Position numbers and translations under genes: made by a program. From NCBI GenBank assembly GCA_958435885.1, contig CAUBHZ010000047.1:1-9379 (forward strand): a stretch of 9,379 nucleotides of DNA. The letters are read 5' to 3'. A model generated the notes under the pieces. It had not been told where the DNA came from and did not search any database. It saw nothing but the letters and a program-made list of their open reading frames with translations. Position 1 is the stretch's first letter; each line of letters starts with the position of its first letter. The DNA is from an uncultured Intestinimonas sp. Its GTDB lineage: Bacteria; Bacillota_A; Clostridia; Oscillospirales; Oscillospiraceae. Below, piece by piece: positions 1-6,113 of this stretch.

Positions 1-65
1 CGCGGCGGGCCTTTCCCGTGCTCGGCACAATATATGGAGGTCGGGAGGTTCGGCTCAACGGCGGC

Positions 66-212
66 TCAATGCCGGCGGTCGCTGTGGAACATCTCTCTGA
101 CGGCGCGCCAGGGACTTCCCTTCCAGTAGTTCTTCCGCGCACCCAGGGAGTACAGATCCTTGTGTACCAGCTGCTCCTCGCGGTCCTCAATCCTACGCAT
201 CATGTTTTTCAT
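66..212 (-). CDS. small basic protein of unknown function (48 aa), divergent from LysR regulator
   Basis: I do not recognise this protein. On the minus strand an ATG at 212-210 opens 48 codons ending in TGA at 68-66. It has an AAGGAG Shine-Dalgarno (222-227) nine bases upstream and a near-consensus sigma-A promoter (263-291), so it is probably a real gene rather than chance. The product begins MKNMMRRIEDREEQ and ends in FHSDRRH. It is rich in Arg, Lys, Glu and His, has two Trp in its C-terminal half (KNYWKGSPWRAV), and has no signal peptide, membrane segment or Cys. It is soluble, basic and probably partly helical. It lies divergent to a LysR-type regulator with overlapping promoters, which makes it the likely regulated target. 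It could also be a leader peptide or the first gene of an operon that continues left of the window; no clear terminator is visible in 1-65. Confidence 0.6.
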   Translation of the reverse strand: MKNMMRRIEDREEQLVHKDLYSLGARKNYWKGSPWRAVREMFHSDRRH

Positions 213-243
213 CGTTCTCTACTCCTTTCCGGGCAACTGTCTC

Positions 244-272
244 TTGCCTTCCTTGTGACCTTATTATACAAT
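244..272 (+). promoter_or_regulatory. probable LysR-gene promoter overlapping the divergent one
   Basis: TTGCCT (244-249) and TACAAT (267-272) are separated by 17 bases on the plus strand, with a predicted start near 279. The -10 box shares bases 267-268 with the -10 of the leftward promoter, so polymerase could occupy only one at a time. This layout is typical of LysR regulators that repress their own gene. Confidence 0.5.
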
Positions 273-291
273 GGCATCAGGCATTACGCAA
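263..291 (-). promoter_or_regulatory. sigma-A promoter of the 48-aa gene
   Basis: On the minus strand, TTGCGT (286-291) and a perfect TATAAT (263-268) are separated by exactly 17 bases. The predicted start is near 256, giving a leader of about 44 bases before the ATG at 212. It overlaps the opposing LysR promoter. Confidence 0.7.
271..284. promoter_or_regulatory. imperfect dyad, possible LysR-box
   Basis: ATGGCATCAGGCAT is an imperfect palindrome: ATGnC, four bases, then GnCAT. Its T-N10-A core is close to the T-N11-A rule for LysR-family sites. It lies between the -10 and -35 of the leftward promoter and over the predicted start of the rightward one. It is short and imperfect, so this is a weak call. 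Confidence 0.3.
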
Positions 292-339
292 ACGACTCTT
301 TGTCATGCCTCGCATTCCAAAACAGAATGGATGGTGCCG

Positions 340-1221
340 ATGGAAACGGGAAAATATCGTGCCCTGCTGCGGACGGCGGAGCTGGGCAGCATCACCCGGG
401 CGGCGGAGGACCTGGGCTACACCCAGAGCGCGGTGAGCCGCATCATCTCCGACCTGGAACAGGAGTGGGGGGTGGCCCTGCTCATCCGGGGACGGTCAGG
501 GGTCACCCTCACCGCCGCCGGCGAGGCCCTGCTGCCCGGCCTGCGGGCGGTGTGCAATGCGGAACGGGAGCTCCAGGAGGAGGTGGCCGAGCTCCACGGC
601 CTCACCCGGGGCACCATCCGGGTGGGCACCTTCAACAGCATCTCGGTCCACTGGCTGCCCCGGCTCATGAAGACCTTTCTGGAAAAATACCCCGCCATCC
701 GCTTCGAGATCCTCACCCACATCGAGTACCGGGAGATCGAGGACTGGGTGGCCTCGGGCCACGTGGACTGCGGCTTCATTTCCCTGCCCTGCGCCCTGGA
801 GCTGGACACCGTCTTCCTCCGCCGGGACCGGCACATGGCGGTGCTGCCCGCCGACCACCCCCTGGCCGGGGCGGAGAGCTACCCCCTGGACCGGTTCGCC
901 CAGGACCCCTACATCAAGCTGGAGGACGACCGGGATCGGGAGGTCATCCAGATCTTTGAGCACTGCGGCGTGAAGCCCAACCTCCAATACCTGGTCAACG
1001 ACGACTACGCCGCCATCTCCATGGTGGAGAGCGGCCTGGGGGTGAGTGTGCTCACCGAGCTGGTCCTCCGGCGCACCCCCTATCATGTGGCGGTCAAGCC
1101 CCTGGACCCGCCCCAGTTCCGGGACATCGGACTGGCCGTCCGGGACCGGGCAGCCGCCTCCCCCGCCACCGCCCGGTTCCTCGCCCACGTGGTGGAGACC
1201 CTGGCCGCAGGAGAGATTTGA
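340..1221 (+). CDS. LysR-family transcriptional regulator
   Basis: This is a 293-residue LysR-type DNA-binding regulator, normal length for the family. The winged helix-turn-helix fills about residues 4-63, with the family signature GSITRAAEDLGYTQSAVSR followed by IISDLE and the wing ending in LTAAGEALL. A linker helix follows, then a periplasmic-binding-protein-like effector domain from about residue 90 (GTIRVGTF) to near residue 285. The effector is not predictable from sequence. I chose ATG 340 because it puts one short residue stretch before helix 1, as in most LysR proteins; ATG 331 adds three residues and ATG 271 would lie on the promoter. Neither 331 nor 340 has a good Shine-Dalgarno. 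The divergent 48-aa gene is the expected target. The stop codon overlaps the -35 box of the next gene's promoter, so no terminator separates them. Confidence 0.93.
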   Translation: METGKYRALLRTAELGSITRAAEDLGYTQSAVSRIISDLEQEWGVALLIRGRSGVTLTAAGEALLPGLRAVCNAERELQEEVAELHGLTRGTIRVGTFNSISVHWLPRLMKTFLEKYPAIRFEILTHIEYREIEDWVASGHVDCGFISLPCALELDTVFLRRDRHMAVLPADHPLAGAESYPLDRFAQDPYIKLEDDRDREVIQIFEHCGVKPNLQYLVNDDYAAISMVESGLGVSVLTELVLRRTPYHVAVKPLDPPQFRDIGLAVRDRAAASPATARFLAHVVETLAAGEI

Positions 1222-1246
1222 CAGGAAGGCGACCTTGTTATATGAT
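1218..1246 (+). promoter_or_regulatory. strong sigma-A promoter of the TSCPD gene
   Basis: A perfect TTGACA (1218-1223) and TATGAT (1241-1246) are spaced by 17 bases. The -35 box includes the TGA stop of the LysR gene. The predicted start is near 1253, leaving a leader of about 22 bases with AAAGGAG (1261-1267) ahead of ATG 1276. Confidence 0.8.
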
Positions 1247-1275
1247 GATAAGAACTGTGCAAAGGAGATGTTTTC

Positions 1276-1518
1276 ATGACCATTGATTATAAGACCAAGG
1301 GCACCTGCTCCAGCCGCATGCTCATCGACGTGGAGGACGGCGTGGTGAAGTCCCTCCAGGTGACCGGCGGCTGCAACGGCAACCTCCAGGGCCTCTCCCA
1401 GCTGGTGGCCGGCATGAAAGTGGAGGACGTCATTTCCCGGCTGGAGGGCATCCGCTGCGGCCTCAAGCCCACCTCCTGCCCCGACCAGCTGGCCCAGGCC
1501 CTCAAGCAGAGCCTTTGA
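1276..1518 (+). CDS. TSCPD-domain small protein (TIGR03905-like)
   Basis: This 80-residue cytoplasmic protein consists only of a TSCPD domain, named for the motif visible here at residues 66-70 (PTSCPDQLAQAL). Other conserved stretches are GTCSSRM near the N terminus and TGGCNGNL at 30-37. Four Cys (11, 33, 61 and 68) sit in conserved-looking positions and could bind a metal; that is inference. The same domain occurs at the C terminus of some class II ribonucleotide reductases, while free-standing copies such as TIGR03905 are widespread in Clostridia and have no assigned function. AAAGGAG lies 8 bases before the ATG. It has its own promoter and an immediate terminator, so it is a single-gene unit expressed independently of the upstream LysR gene. 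Confidence 0.9.
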   Translation: MTIDYKTKGTCSSRMLIDVEDGVVKSLQVTGGCNGNLQGLSQLVAGMKVEDVISRLEGIRCGLKPTSCPDQLAQALKQSL

Positions 1519-1528
1519 GCCTTCCGAC

Positions 1529-1557
1529 AAGACCGCCTTTCGGCGGTCTTTTTCTTT
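1529..1557 (+). terminator. rho-independent terminator of the TSCPD gene
   Basis: A 9-bp perfect stem AAGACCGCC/GGCGGTCTT (1529-1537 with 1542-1550) closes a TTTC loop. The right arm runs into TTTTTCTTT. It begins 10 bases after the stop codon. Confidence 0.92.
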
Positions 1558-1595
1558 GCCCGCACCGCAAAACACTATGCAGCCGGAATATTGGT

Positions 1596-1624
1596 TTGAC
1601 CTTCCATTTGTGATAGGCTTTAGA
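1596..1624 (+). promoter_or_regulatory. possible promoter of the SLH-protein gene
   Basis: TTGACC (1596-1601) is a good -35 box. The -10 at 17 bases (TTTAGA, 1619-1624) is poor. An alternative is TTGGTT (1591-1596) with the extended -10 TGA-TAGGCT (1611-1619). A promoter must lie in this gap because the preceding gene is terminated, but its exact boxes are uncertain. A 5-bp hairpin, TGTGG/CCACA (1634-1649), sits just before the ribosome binding site. Confidence 0.35.
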
Positions 1625-1668
1625 CAGCAAGTCTGTGGCCATTTCCACAAAAAGGAGGAGTCCAAACC

Positions 1669-3288
1669 GTGAAAAAACGCATCCTGTCCCTGGTGCTCAC
1701 CGGCGCCCTGTGCCTGAGCACCGCCGCCCCCGCCCTGGCCGCCGGACTGGACAATTTTGGTAAGGTCAACACCTACACCGCCGGGCAGTTCACCGATATC
1801 CCCGCCGACGCCTGGTTCACCCCCAACGTCCAGGCCGCCTATGAGCTGGACCTCATGACCGGCAGCAGCGCCACCACCTTCAACCCCAACGGCAACCTGA
1901 CCATCGCCGAGGCCCTGGTCCTGGCCTGCCGCCTCCACAGCACCTACGTGGGGGACGGGGAGACCTTCGCCGTTGACGGCGGCACCTGGTACCAGCCCTA
2001 TGTGGACTACGCGGTGAAAAACGGCATCATCGCCGCCGACGCCTACACCGACTACACCGCCACCGCCACCCGGGCCCAGTTCGCCGCCATCCTGGCCGCC
2101 GCTCTCCCCGACGAGGCCCTGCCCGCCATCAACTCGGTGACCAAGCTCCCCGACCTGGACGCCAACGCCACCTACGCCGCCGCGGTATTAAAGCTCTACA
2201 ACGCCGGTATCCTCACCGGCAGCGACGCCGCCGGGTCCTTCAAGCCCACCAGCACCATTCAGCGCTCCGAGGTGGCCACCATCGTCACCCGTATGGCCGA
2301 CAAGAGCCTGCGCAAGACCTTCACCCTCTCCGAGGCAGCCAGTACCCCCAGCGTCTCCTCCTCCACCAGGAAGTTTGACGGCATGCTCACCGCCGACGAC
2401 CTCCAGGGCGTGTGGTACGCCCACCGGGACCCTTCCACCACCAGCATCGTCTCCAGCTTCCAGTTCGACAACGAGGAGGAGTGGACCTTCAACGGAGATC
2501 AATTTATTTATGCGGTCCACCGTCTGAAGAACGACACCTACTACTACCTCACCGGCACCTTTACCATGACCTCCGCCCCCTATAACGGCGACCCCAATAT
2601 CTGCTCGGTGACGTTGAACCTCAAATTCGGCGACTGCTATATGAACGACAACAGCGGCGAGCCGTTCTATCTCAACGATGTCTATTCCAACACCACCTCC
2701 ACCCGCACCCTCAACGCCAATCTCACCTTCCCCTATGACTGCTTCGTCTACGATGGCAGCACCTTCACCCGGGCGGATGCCCAGACGATCTATCCCGCCT
2801 ATGTGACGGTCTTCAACGAGCTGGGCGTCCGGGAGCCGGAGCCCGACATGCCCGACACCGACTACGTCCTCTATGACGGCCTGCCCGTCCCCGACTTCGG
2901 CGCTCTCTACGGCGTCTCCCCGAAGGAAGAGGAGGAGAGCGACATCCGCCTGCCCGGCGAGTGGCAGGCCACCATCGACGCCGCTGAGGCCCTTACCGCC
3001 GACATGATCACCTTCGAGTACAGCGCCAAGGAGGTCCAGGAGACCGCCGACCTGCTCATGCCGCCCGCCACTGACCCCTTCTTCTTCACCGACTATGAGG
3101 CGGTACTGGAGGAGTGCGGCTTCAAGGGTGAGTACCGGAACACCTATGGCGGCAGGCAGTTCTTCTATGTGGGCTACGGCTATCTGGTCTCCTACGACGT
3201 GATCCACATCCCGGAGAATTACCACACCTTCGACCTGCCCCAGCGGTATAACAGCGACACCATCGTCATTCGCATCCAGCCCGACTGA
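1669..3288 (+). CDS. secreted SLH-domain surface protein with beta-rich C-terminal region
   Basis: This 539-residue exported protein starts at GTG, with AAAGGAGGAG (1651-1660) just upstream. Residues 1-25 form a Sec signal peptide (MKKR, hydrophobic core, cleavage near APALAA). Three S-layer-homology repeats follow at about 41-91 (FTDIPADAWF...GNLTIAEAL), 105-147 (WYQPYVDYAVKNGII...TRAQFAAIL) and 160-210 (YAAAVLKLYNAGILTGS...QRSEVATIVTRMA). SLH triplets anchor proteins non-covalently to secondary wall polymers, so it should sit on the cell surface. A Ser/Thr linker (about 221-234) leads to a 300-residue region of unknown family, rich in Tyr, Thr, Asp and Asn, starting near ADDLQGVWYA (242-251). 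That start resembles lipocalin-like beta-barrels, but only weakly. Codon use in roughly 2490-2830 is less GC-biased than the SLH part. The gene stands alone and ends at a terminator. Confidence 0.9.
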   Translation: MKKRILSLVLTGALCLSTAAPALAAGLDNFGKVNTYTAGQFTDIPADAWFTPNVQAAYELDLMTGSSATTFNPNGNLTIAEALVLACRLHSTYVGDGETFAVDGGTWYQPYVDYAVKNGIIAADAYTDYTATATRAQFAAILAAALPDEALPAINSVTKLPDLDANATYAAAVLKLYNAGILTGSDAAGSFKPTSTIQRSEVATIVTRMADKSLRKTFTLSEAASTPSVSSSTRKFDGMLTADDLQGVWYAHRDPSTTSIVSSFQFDNEEEWTFNGDQFIYAVHRLKNDTYYYLTGTFTMTSAPYNGDPNICSVTLNLKFGDCYMNDNSGEPFYLNDVYSNTTSTRTLNANLTFPYDCFVYDGSTFTRADAQTIYPAYVTVFNELGVREPEPDMPDTDYVLYDGLPVPDFGALYGVSPKEEEESDIRLPGEWQATIDAAEALTADMITFEYSAKEVQETADLLMPPATDPFFFTDYEAVLEECGFKGEYRNTYGGRQFFYVGYGYLVSYDVIHIPENYHTFDLPQRYNSDTIVIRIQPD

Positions 3289-3302
3289 TCCCCGCCGAAA
3301 TC

Positions 3303-3353
3303 AAACAGCCCCTCCGGCATTGGCCGGAGGGGCTGTTTGTCTTTTTTTCTTTT
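3303..3353. terminator. shared hairpin terminator between convergent genes
   Basis: A 15-bp perfect stem (3303-3317 with 3324-3338; AAACAGCCCCTCCGG and its complement) closes a 6-base loop. It is followed by a T-rich run (3342-3353) that includes the minus-strand stop codon of the carboxypeptidase gene. It is a strong terminator for the rightward SLH gene. Leftward, the stem is followed only by TTTGATTT, so it may also stop the carboxypeptidase transcript, less efficiently. Confidence 0.92.
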
Positions 3354-4827
3354 ATCTTCTTCTGCGGCGGCCGCTGTAATGGCTGCCCCGGTAGGCCCGG
3401 CGATGGCTGCCGTAGCGGCGGCGGCGTCCGAAGAGGAGCCAGCGCAGCAGCAGCACCACGATGAGCACTGCCAGCACGATGAGCACCACCCGCACCCAGA
3501 GCTGGCTGAAGAAGGTCTGGATCTGATCCAGGCGGTAGAGGAGCTCGGAGCGGGACACGTCGTCCACCGCCACCAGGTCCAGCTGGCCGTACACCGTGTC
3601 CCCGTTGGAGACGGTGACGTGGCCCACCACCTGGCCCTTGGTCACCGGTGCGTCCAGGCTCTCGCTGTCATAGACGGGGGTGAGCTGGAAGTCGGCGGGG
3701 TCCAGGTCGTTGGGCAGGATGGCCTCCAGCTCGCCGGTGGCCTGGACGCCGATGCGGTCGGTCTCCCGGGAGAGGTTCACCGGGATGGTGCCGGCGAAGT
3801 AGGTGGAGTCCAGCAGCGTCTTGGTGGAAAAGCTGTTGAAGCCCCAGTCCAGCAGCCGGCTGGACTCGGAGAACTGGAGCCGGTTGGTGGAGCCGTCCTC
3901 GTTCTTGGGGTTCTCCGCCCCCAGCACCACGGCCACCAGGTTCACCCCGTCCTTGGTGGCGGAGGAGGCCAGGCAGTAGCCCGCCTCGGGGGTGGAGCCG
4001 GTCTTGATGCCGGTGGCGTACTGGTAGTAGTAGCCCGTGATCCGCCAGGTGGACACCAGGGCGTTGGTCTCGTGGAGCTCCCGGGCCTCGTGCATGTTGG
4101 TGGCCGGGACAGTGTAGCTCTTGGAGGTGACGATGGTGCGGAAGGTCTCGTGCTTCATGGCCTCCATGCACATGAGGGAGATGTCGTAGGCGGTGGTGTA
4201 GTGGTCCGGGTTGTGGTAGCCGTGGGTGTTGGCGAAGTGGGTGTCCTCCATGCCCAGCTCCTTGGCCCGCTGGTTCATCAGGTCCACAAAGTCGTCCACG
4301 CTGCCGCTGACCACCTGGGCCAGCACGTTGCAGGCCTCATTGGCCGAGGCGATGAGGGCGCAGTAGAGCACGTCCCGGAGGGTGAGCTGCTCCCCGGGCT
4401 TGATGTCCTGGGTGGAGCTGCCGTCTCCCACCTCCCGGTTCACCTCGTCCCCCACGGTGATGACCTGGTCCAGGGAGAGCTCCCCCCGGTCGATGGCCTC
4501 GATGGCCAGCAGGGTGGTCATCACCTTGGTGATGCTGGCGGGATAGCGCTGCTCATGGGCGTTCTGCTCGTAGAGCACGGTGCCGGTGTCGGCATCCACC
4601 AGGATGGCGGCGGCGGCCTCGATGTGCATGTCGCTGAGGAGCTGGCTCTCCACCGGCTTCTTCTCCTCCACCACCGGTCCCGGCGGCGTGGTCTCCGGCG
4701 TCTCGGTGGCCGCCGGGGTCTCCGTCTCCGGCGCCGCGGAGGAGGCCAGGGCCCAGGGGGTGGTCAGGGAGAGGCTCAGACTCAGAGCCAGAAGGAGGGA
4801 GAGCAGACTGCGTCGATATTTTTTCAT
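3352..4827 (-). CDS. D-alanyl-D-alanine carboxypeptidase (PBP5/DacF type, peptidase S11)
   Basis: This 491-residue enzyme removes the terminal D-Ala from peptidoglycan pentapeptides outside the membrane and so limits cross-linking. All three penicillin-binding motifs are intact: S98-I-T-K101 (nucleophile), S161-A-N163 and K275-T-G277. A signal peptide covers about residues 1-29, then a Thr/Pro/Glu linker (33-60). The S11 catalytic domain spans about 65-320, and a PBP5 C-terminal-like beta domain about 340-430. A membrane helix (about 446-467) replaces the usual amphipathic anchor. It is followed by a 24-residue tail with 12 Arg. If the tail is cytoplasmic, the catalytic part is outside, as expected. 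A TAGGAG site lies six bases before the ATG. Its promoter overlaps that of the divergent comEA-kinase cluster. It could serve vegetative or spore wall metabolism; the sequence does not decide. Confidence 0.95.
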   Translation of the reverse strand: MKKYRRSLLSLLLALSLSLSLTTPWALASSAAPETETPAATETPETTPPGPVVEEKKPVESQLLSDMHIEAAAAILVDADTGTVLYEQNAHEQRYPASITKVMTTLLAIEAIDRGELSLDQVITVGDEVNREVGDGSSTQDIKPGEQLTLRDVLYCALIASANEACNVLAQVVSGSVDDFVDLMNQRAKELGMEDTHFANTHGYHNPDHYTTAYDISLMCMEAMKHETFRTIVTSKSYTVPATNMHEARELHETNALVSTWRITGYYYQYATGIKTGSTPEAGYCLASSATKDGVNLVAVVLGAENPKNEDGSTNRLQFSESSRLLDWGFNSFSTKTLLDSTYFAGTIPVNLSRETDRIGVQATGELEAILPNDLDPADFQLTPVYDSESLDAPVTKGQVVGHVTVSNGDTVYGQLDLVAVDDVSRSELLYRLDQIQTFFSQLWVRVVLIVLAVLIVVLLLRWLLFGRRRRYGSHRRAYRGSHYSGRRRRR

Positions 4828-4871
4828 GGGAAACTCCTAGCAAATATGTTATAATCGTTTTTGTGACCCAC

Positions 4872-4901
4872 TTGTGCCACAGCGTCTTTGGCACATATTA
4901 T
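4872..4901 (+). promoter_or_regulatory. probable promoter of the comEA-kinase cluster
   Basis: TTGTGC (4872-4877) and TATTAT (4896-4901) are separated by 18 bases on the plus strand. The -10 overlaps the opposing carboxypeptidase -10 by five bases. The predicted start is near 4908, 38 bases before the proposed comEA start. The spacer is largely the inverted repeat. Confidence 0.5.
4873..4895. promoter_or_regulatory. inverted repeat, candidate operator
   Basis: TGTGCCA (4873-4879) and TGGCACA (4889-4895) are perfect 7-bp inverted copies with a 9-base spacer. They fill the -35/-10 spacer of the rightward promoter and cover the predicted start of the leftward gene, the right place for a dimeric regulator controlling both. 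It has no T-tract and lies upstream of the predicted comEA start, so a terminator is unlikely. The binding protein is unknown. Confidence 0.5.
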
Positions 4902-4925
4902 ATCAGACCCGACCGCCGGGTGCAA
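4897..4925 (-). promoter_or_regulatory. extended -10 sigma-A promoter of the carboxypeptidase gene
   Basis: On the minus strand, TTGCAC (4920-4925) precedes a perfect TATAAT (4897-4902) by 17 bases. The -10 is extended by TGA (4903-4905). The predicted start is near 4890, inside the right arm of the inverted repeat at 4873-4895, giving a leader of about 63 bases. Confidence 0.72.
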
Positions 4926-4931
4926 TCGGTT

Positions 4932-4936
4932 GGAGG
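4932..4936 (+). promoter_or_regulatory. Shine-Dalgarno that decides the comEA start
   Basis: GGAGG (4932-4936), within TTGGAGGTGGG, is the only good ribosome binding site here. No in-frame ATG, GTG or TTG follows it at usable distance; the codon nine bases downstream is ATA (4946-4948). Confidence 0.6.
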
Positions 4937-4945
4937 TGGGTAGAC

Positions 4946-5380
4946 ATAAAAATTTCCAGACTGGAACTGGTGCTGCTGGCCGTCACCGCCGCCTTCCTGC
5001 TCCTGGCGGCGGGCTACTTCCTGGGCGCCCGCAGCGGTACGGAGCCCTACCGGGTGGAGGCCCTGCCCCCGGCGGCGGAGACCGGCGCCCCGGCGCAGCC
5101 CCCGGAGACGGCGGCGCCCGCTGTCACCGGGACGGTCTCTCCGGAAACGGAGGCGTCCGTTCCCGCCGAAACGGCGGCCGCGCCGGACAAGGTGAACATC
5201 AACACCGCCTCCGCCGAGGAGCTGGAGACCCTGCCCGGCATCGGGGAGAAGCGGGCCGCCGACATCATTGCCGACCGGGAGGCCAACGGTCCCTTCCGCC
5301 TCCCGGAGGACCTGACCCGGGTATCCGGCATCGGCGAGGGCATTCTGGAGGGGCTCATCGATTACATCACGGTGGAGTGA
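4946..5380 (+). CDS. comEA: ComEA-type membrane-anchored helix-hairpin-helix DNA-binding protein
   Basis: This protein of about 144 residues has one N-terminal membrane helix (about 8-28), a Pro/Ala/Glu/Thr-rich extracellular linker (about 33-80) and a C-terminal tandem helix-hairpin-helix domain (82-144). The two hairpins are visible as LPGIGEKRAADII (96-108) and VSGIGEGILEGL (126-137), preceded by VNINTASAEEL. In competent bacteria ComEA binds incoming double-stranded DNA at the outer membrane face. The SLBB domain found between anchor and HhH in Bacillus subtilis ComEA is missing, as in short ComEA-like proteins. The start is odd: the reading frame is open from GTG 4874, but that lies upstream of the predicted transcript start and has no ribosome site. 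ATA 4946 has GGAGG nine bases upstream and gives the sensible N terminus (M)KISRLEL. GTG 4970 is a poorer choice because it removes the basic residues. The response regulator follows after 27 bases, so they are probably co-transcribed. Confidence 0.85.
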   Translation: MKISRLELVLLAVTAAFLLLAAGYFLGARSGTEPYRVEALPPAAETGAPAQPPETAAPAVTGTVSPETEASVPAETAAAPDKVNINTASAEELETLPGIGEKRAADIIADREANGPFRLPEDLTRVSGIGEGILEGLIDYITVE

Positions 5381-5407
5381 GGCTCCGCCCGTCAATAGGA
5401 GGAGAGT

Positions 5408-6094
5408 ATGGCAAAGATCCTGGTGGTAGACGACGAAAAGGTGCTGGTCAAGGGCATCAAATTCAATCTGGAGAACGAGGGCTACCAGGTGGAGGTGGGC
5501 TACGACGGGGAACAGGCGGTGGAGCTGGCCCGGAACGGCGGCTTCGACCTCATCATCCTGGACCTGATGATGCCCAAGATCGACGGGCTCCAGGCCTGCA
5601 TGCGCATCCGGGAGTTCTCCAACGTGCCCGTCATCATGCTCACCGCCCGCAGCGAGGACACCGACAAGATCATCGGCTTCGAGTGCGGCGCCGACGACTA
5701 TGTGACCAAGCCCTTCAACATCCTGGAGCTCAAGGCCCGTATCCGGGCCATGCTCCGCCGCTCCGGCACCTCCGCCCAGAAGGAGAAGGCCTCCCGGCTC
5801 ACCCAGGGCCACATCGTTCTGGACACCGACGAACGCTCCGCCTTCCGGGACGGCACCCCCGTGGACCTCACCGCCAAGGAGTTCGACCTCATGGAGCTCC
5901 TCATGCGCAACCCCGGCCGGGTATACTCCCGTGAAAACCTCCTCAACATCGTGTGGGGCTACGAGTACGCCGGAGAGTACCGCACCGTGGACGTCCACAT
6001 CCGCCGGCTCCGGGAGAAGCTGGAGCTGGACCCGGCCAACCCCGAGTATATCCTCACCAAGTGGGGCGTGGGCTACTACCTGAAAAACAGCTGA
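5408..6094 (+). CDS. OmpR/PhoB-family response regulator
   Basis: This 228-residue cytoplasmic transcription factor is presumably phosphorylated by the kinase encoded next door. The receiver domain (1-120) has the acidic pocket D8/D9, phospho-acceptor D52 (LIILDLMMP), switch residue T79 and K101 (KPF), all intact. The C-terminal winged helix (about 130-226) carries the family features LTAKEFDLMELLMRNPGRVYSR and the recognition helix region VDVHIRRLREKLE, ending GVGYYL. Length is typical. AGGAGG (5397-5402) lies five bases before the ATG. It resembles the WalR/PhoP/MtrA group, but the ortholog cannot be fixed from one sequence. The kinase gene starts 19 bases after the stop codon. A natural candidate site for it or another regulator is the inverted repeat upstream of comEA; that is inference. 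Confidence 0.95.
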   Translation: MAKILVVDDEKVLVKGIKFNLENEGYQVEVGYDGEQAVELARNGGFDLIILDLMMPKIDGLQACMRIREFSNVPVIMLTARSEDTDKIIGFECGADDYVTKPFNILELKARIRAMLRRSGTSAQKEKASRLTQGHIVLDTDERSAFRDGTPVDLTAKEFDLMELLMRNPGRVYSRENLLNIVWGYEYAGEYRTVDVHIRRLREKLELDPANPEYILTKWGVGYYLKNS

Positions 6095-6113
6095 CCCCCA
6101 GGAGGTGAAAACC

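Noticed and set aside
18..959. 313-codon plus-strand frame starting before the LysR gene
   Set aside because: Past base 340 it is the LysR gene read in another frame (Pro/Gly/Arg/His-rich). Before that it crosses the promoter region and the opposite strand of the 48-aa gene.
496..1938. 480-codon minus-strand open frame
   Set aside because: It runs antisense to the LysR, TSCPD and SLH genes, across a clear terminator. Its translation is Gly/Val/Leu/His-rich low-complexity, as expected from high GC at third positions.
3337..4854. 505-codon plus-strand open frame opposite the carboxypeptidase
   Set aside because: The minus strand encodes a complete S11 enzyme with all motifs. The antisense product is repetitive GGG/VVV/HH composition, starts in a terminator T-run and matches no family.
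4553..4894. 113-codon minus-strand frame with a start in the divergent promoter region
   Set aside because: It overlaps the carboxypeptidase N terminus in another frame, and its start falls on the predicted transcript start with no ribosome site.
4873..4895. Terminator or sigma-54 site at the TGTGCCA/TGGCACA repeat
   Set aside because: There is no T-tract after the hairpin, and no GC doublet at the right spacing for a -24/-12 sigma-54 promoter. Overlap with two sigma-A promoters fits an operator better.
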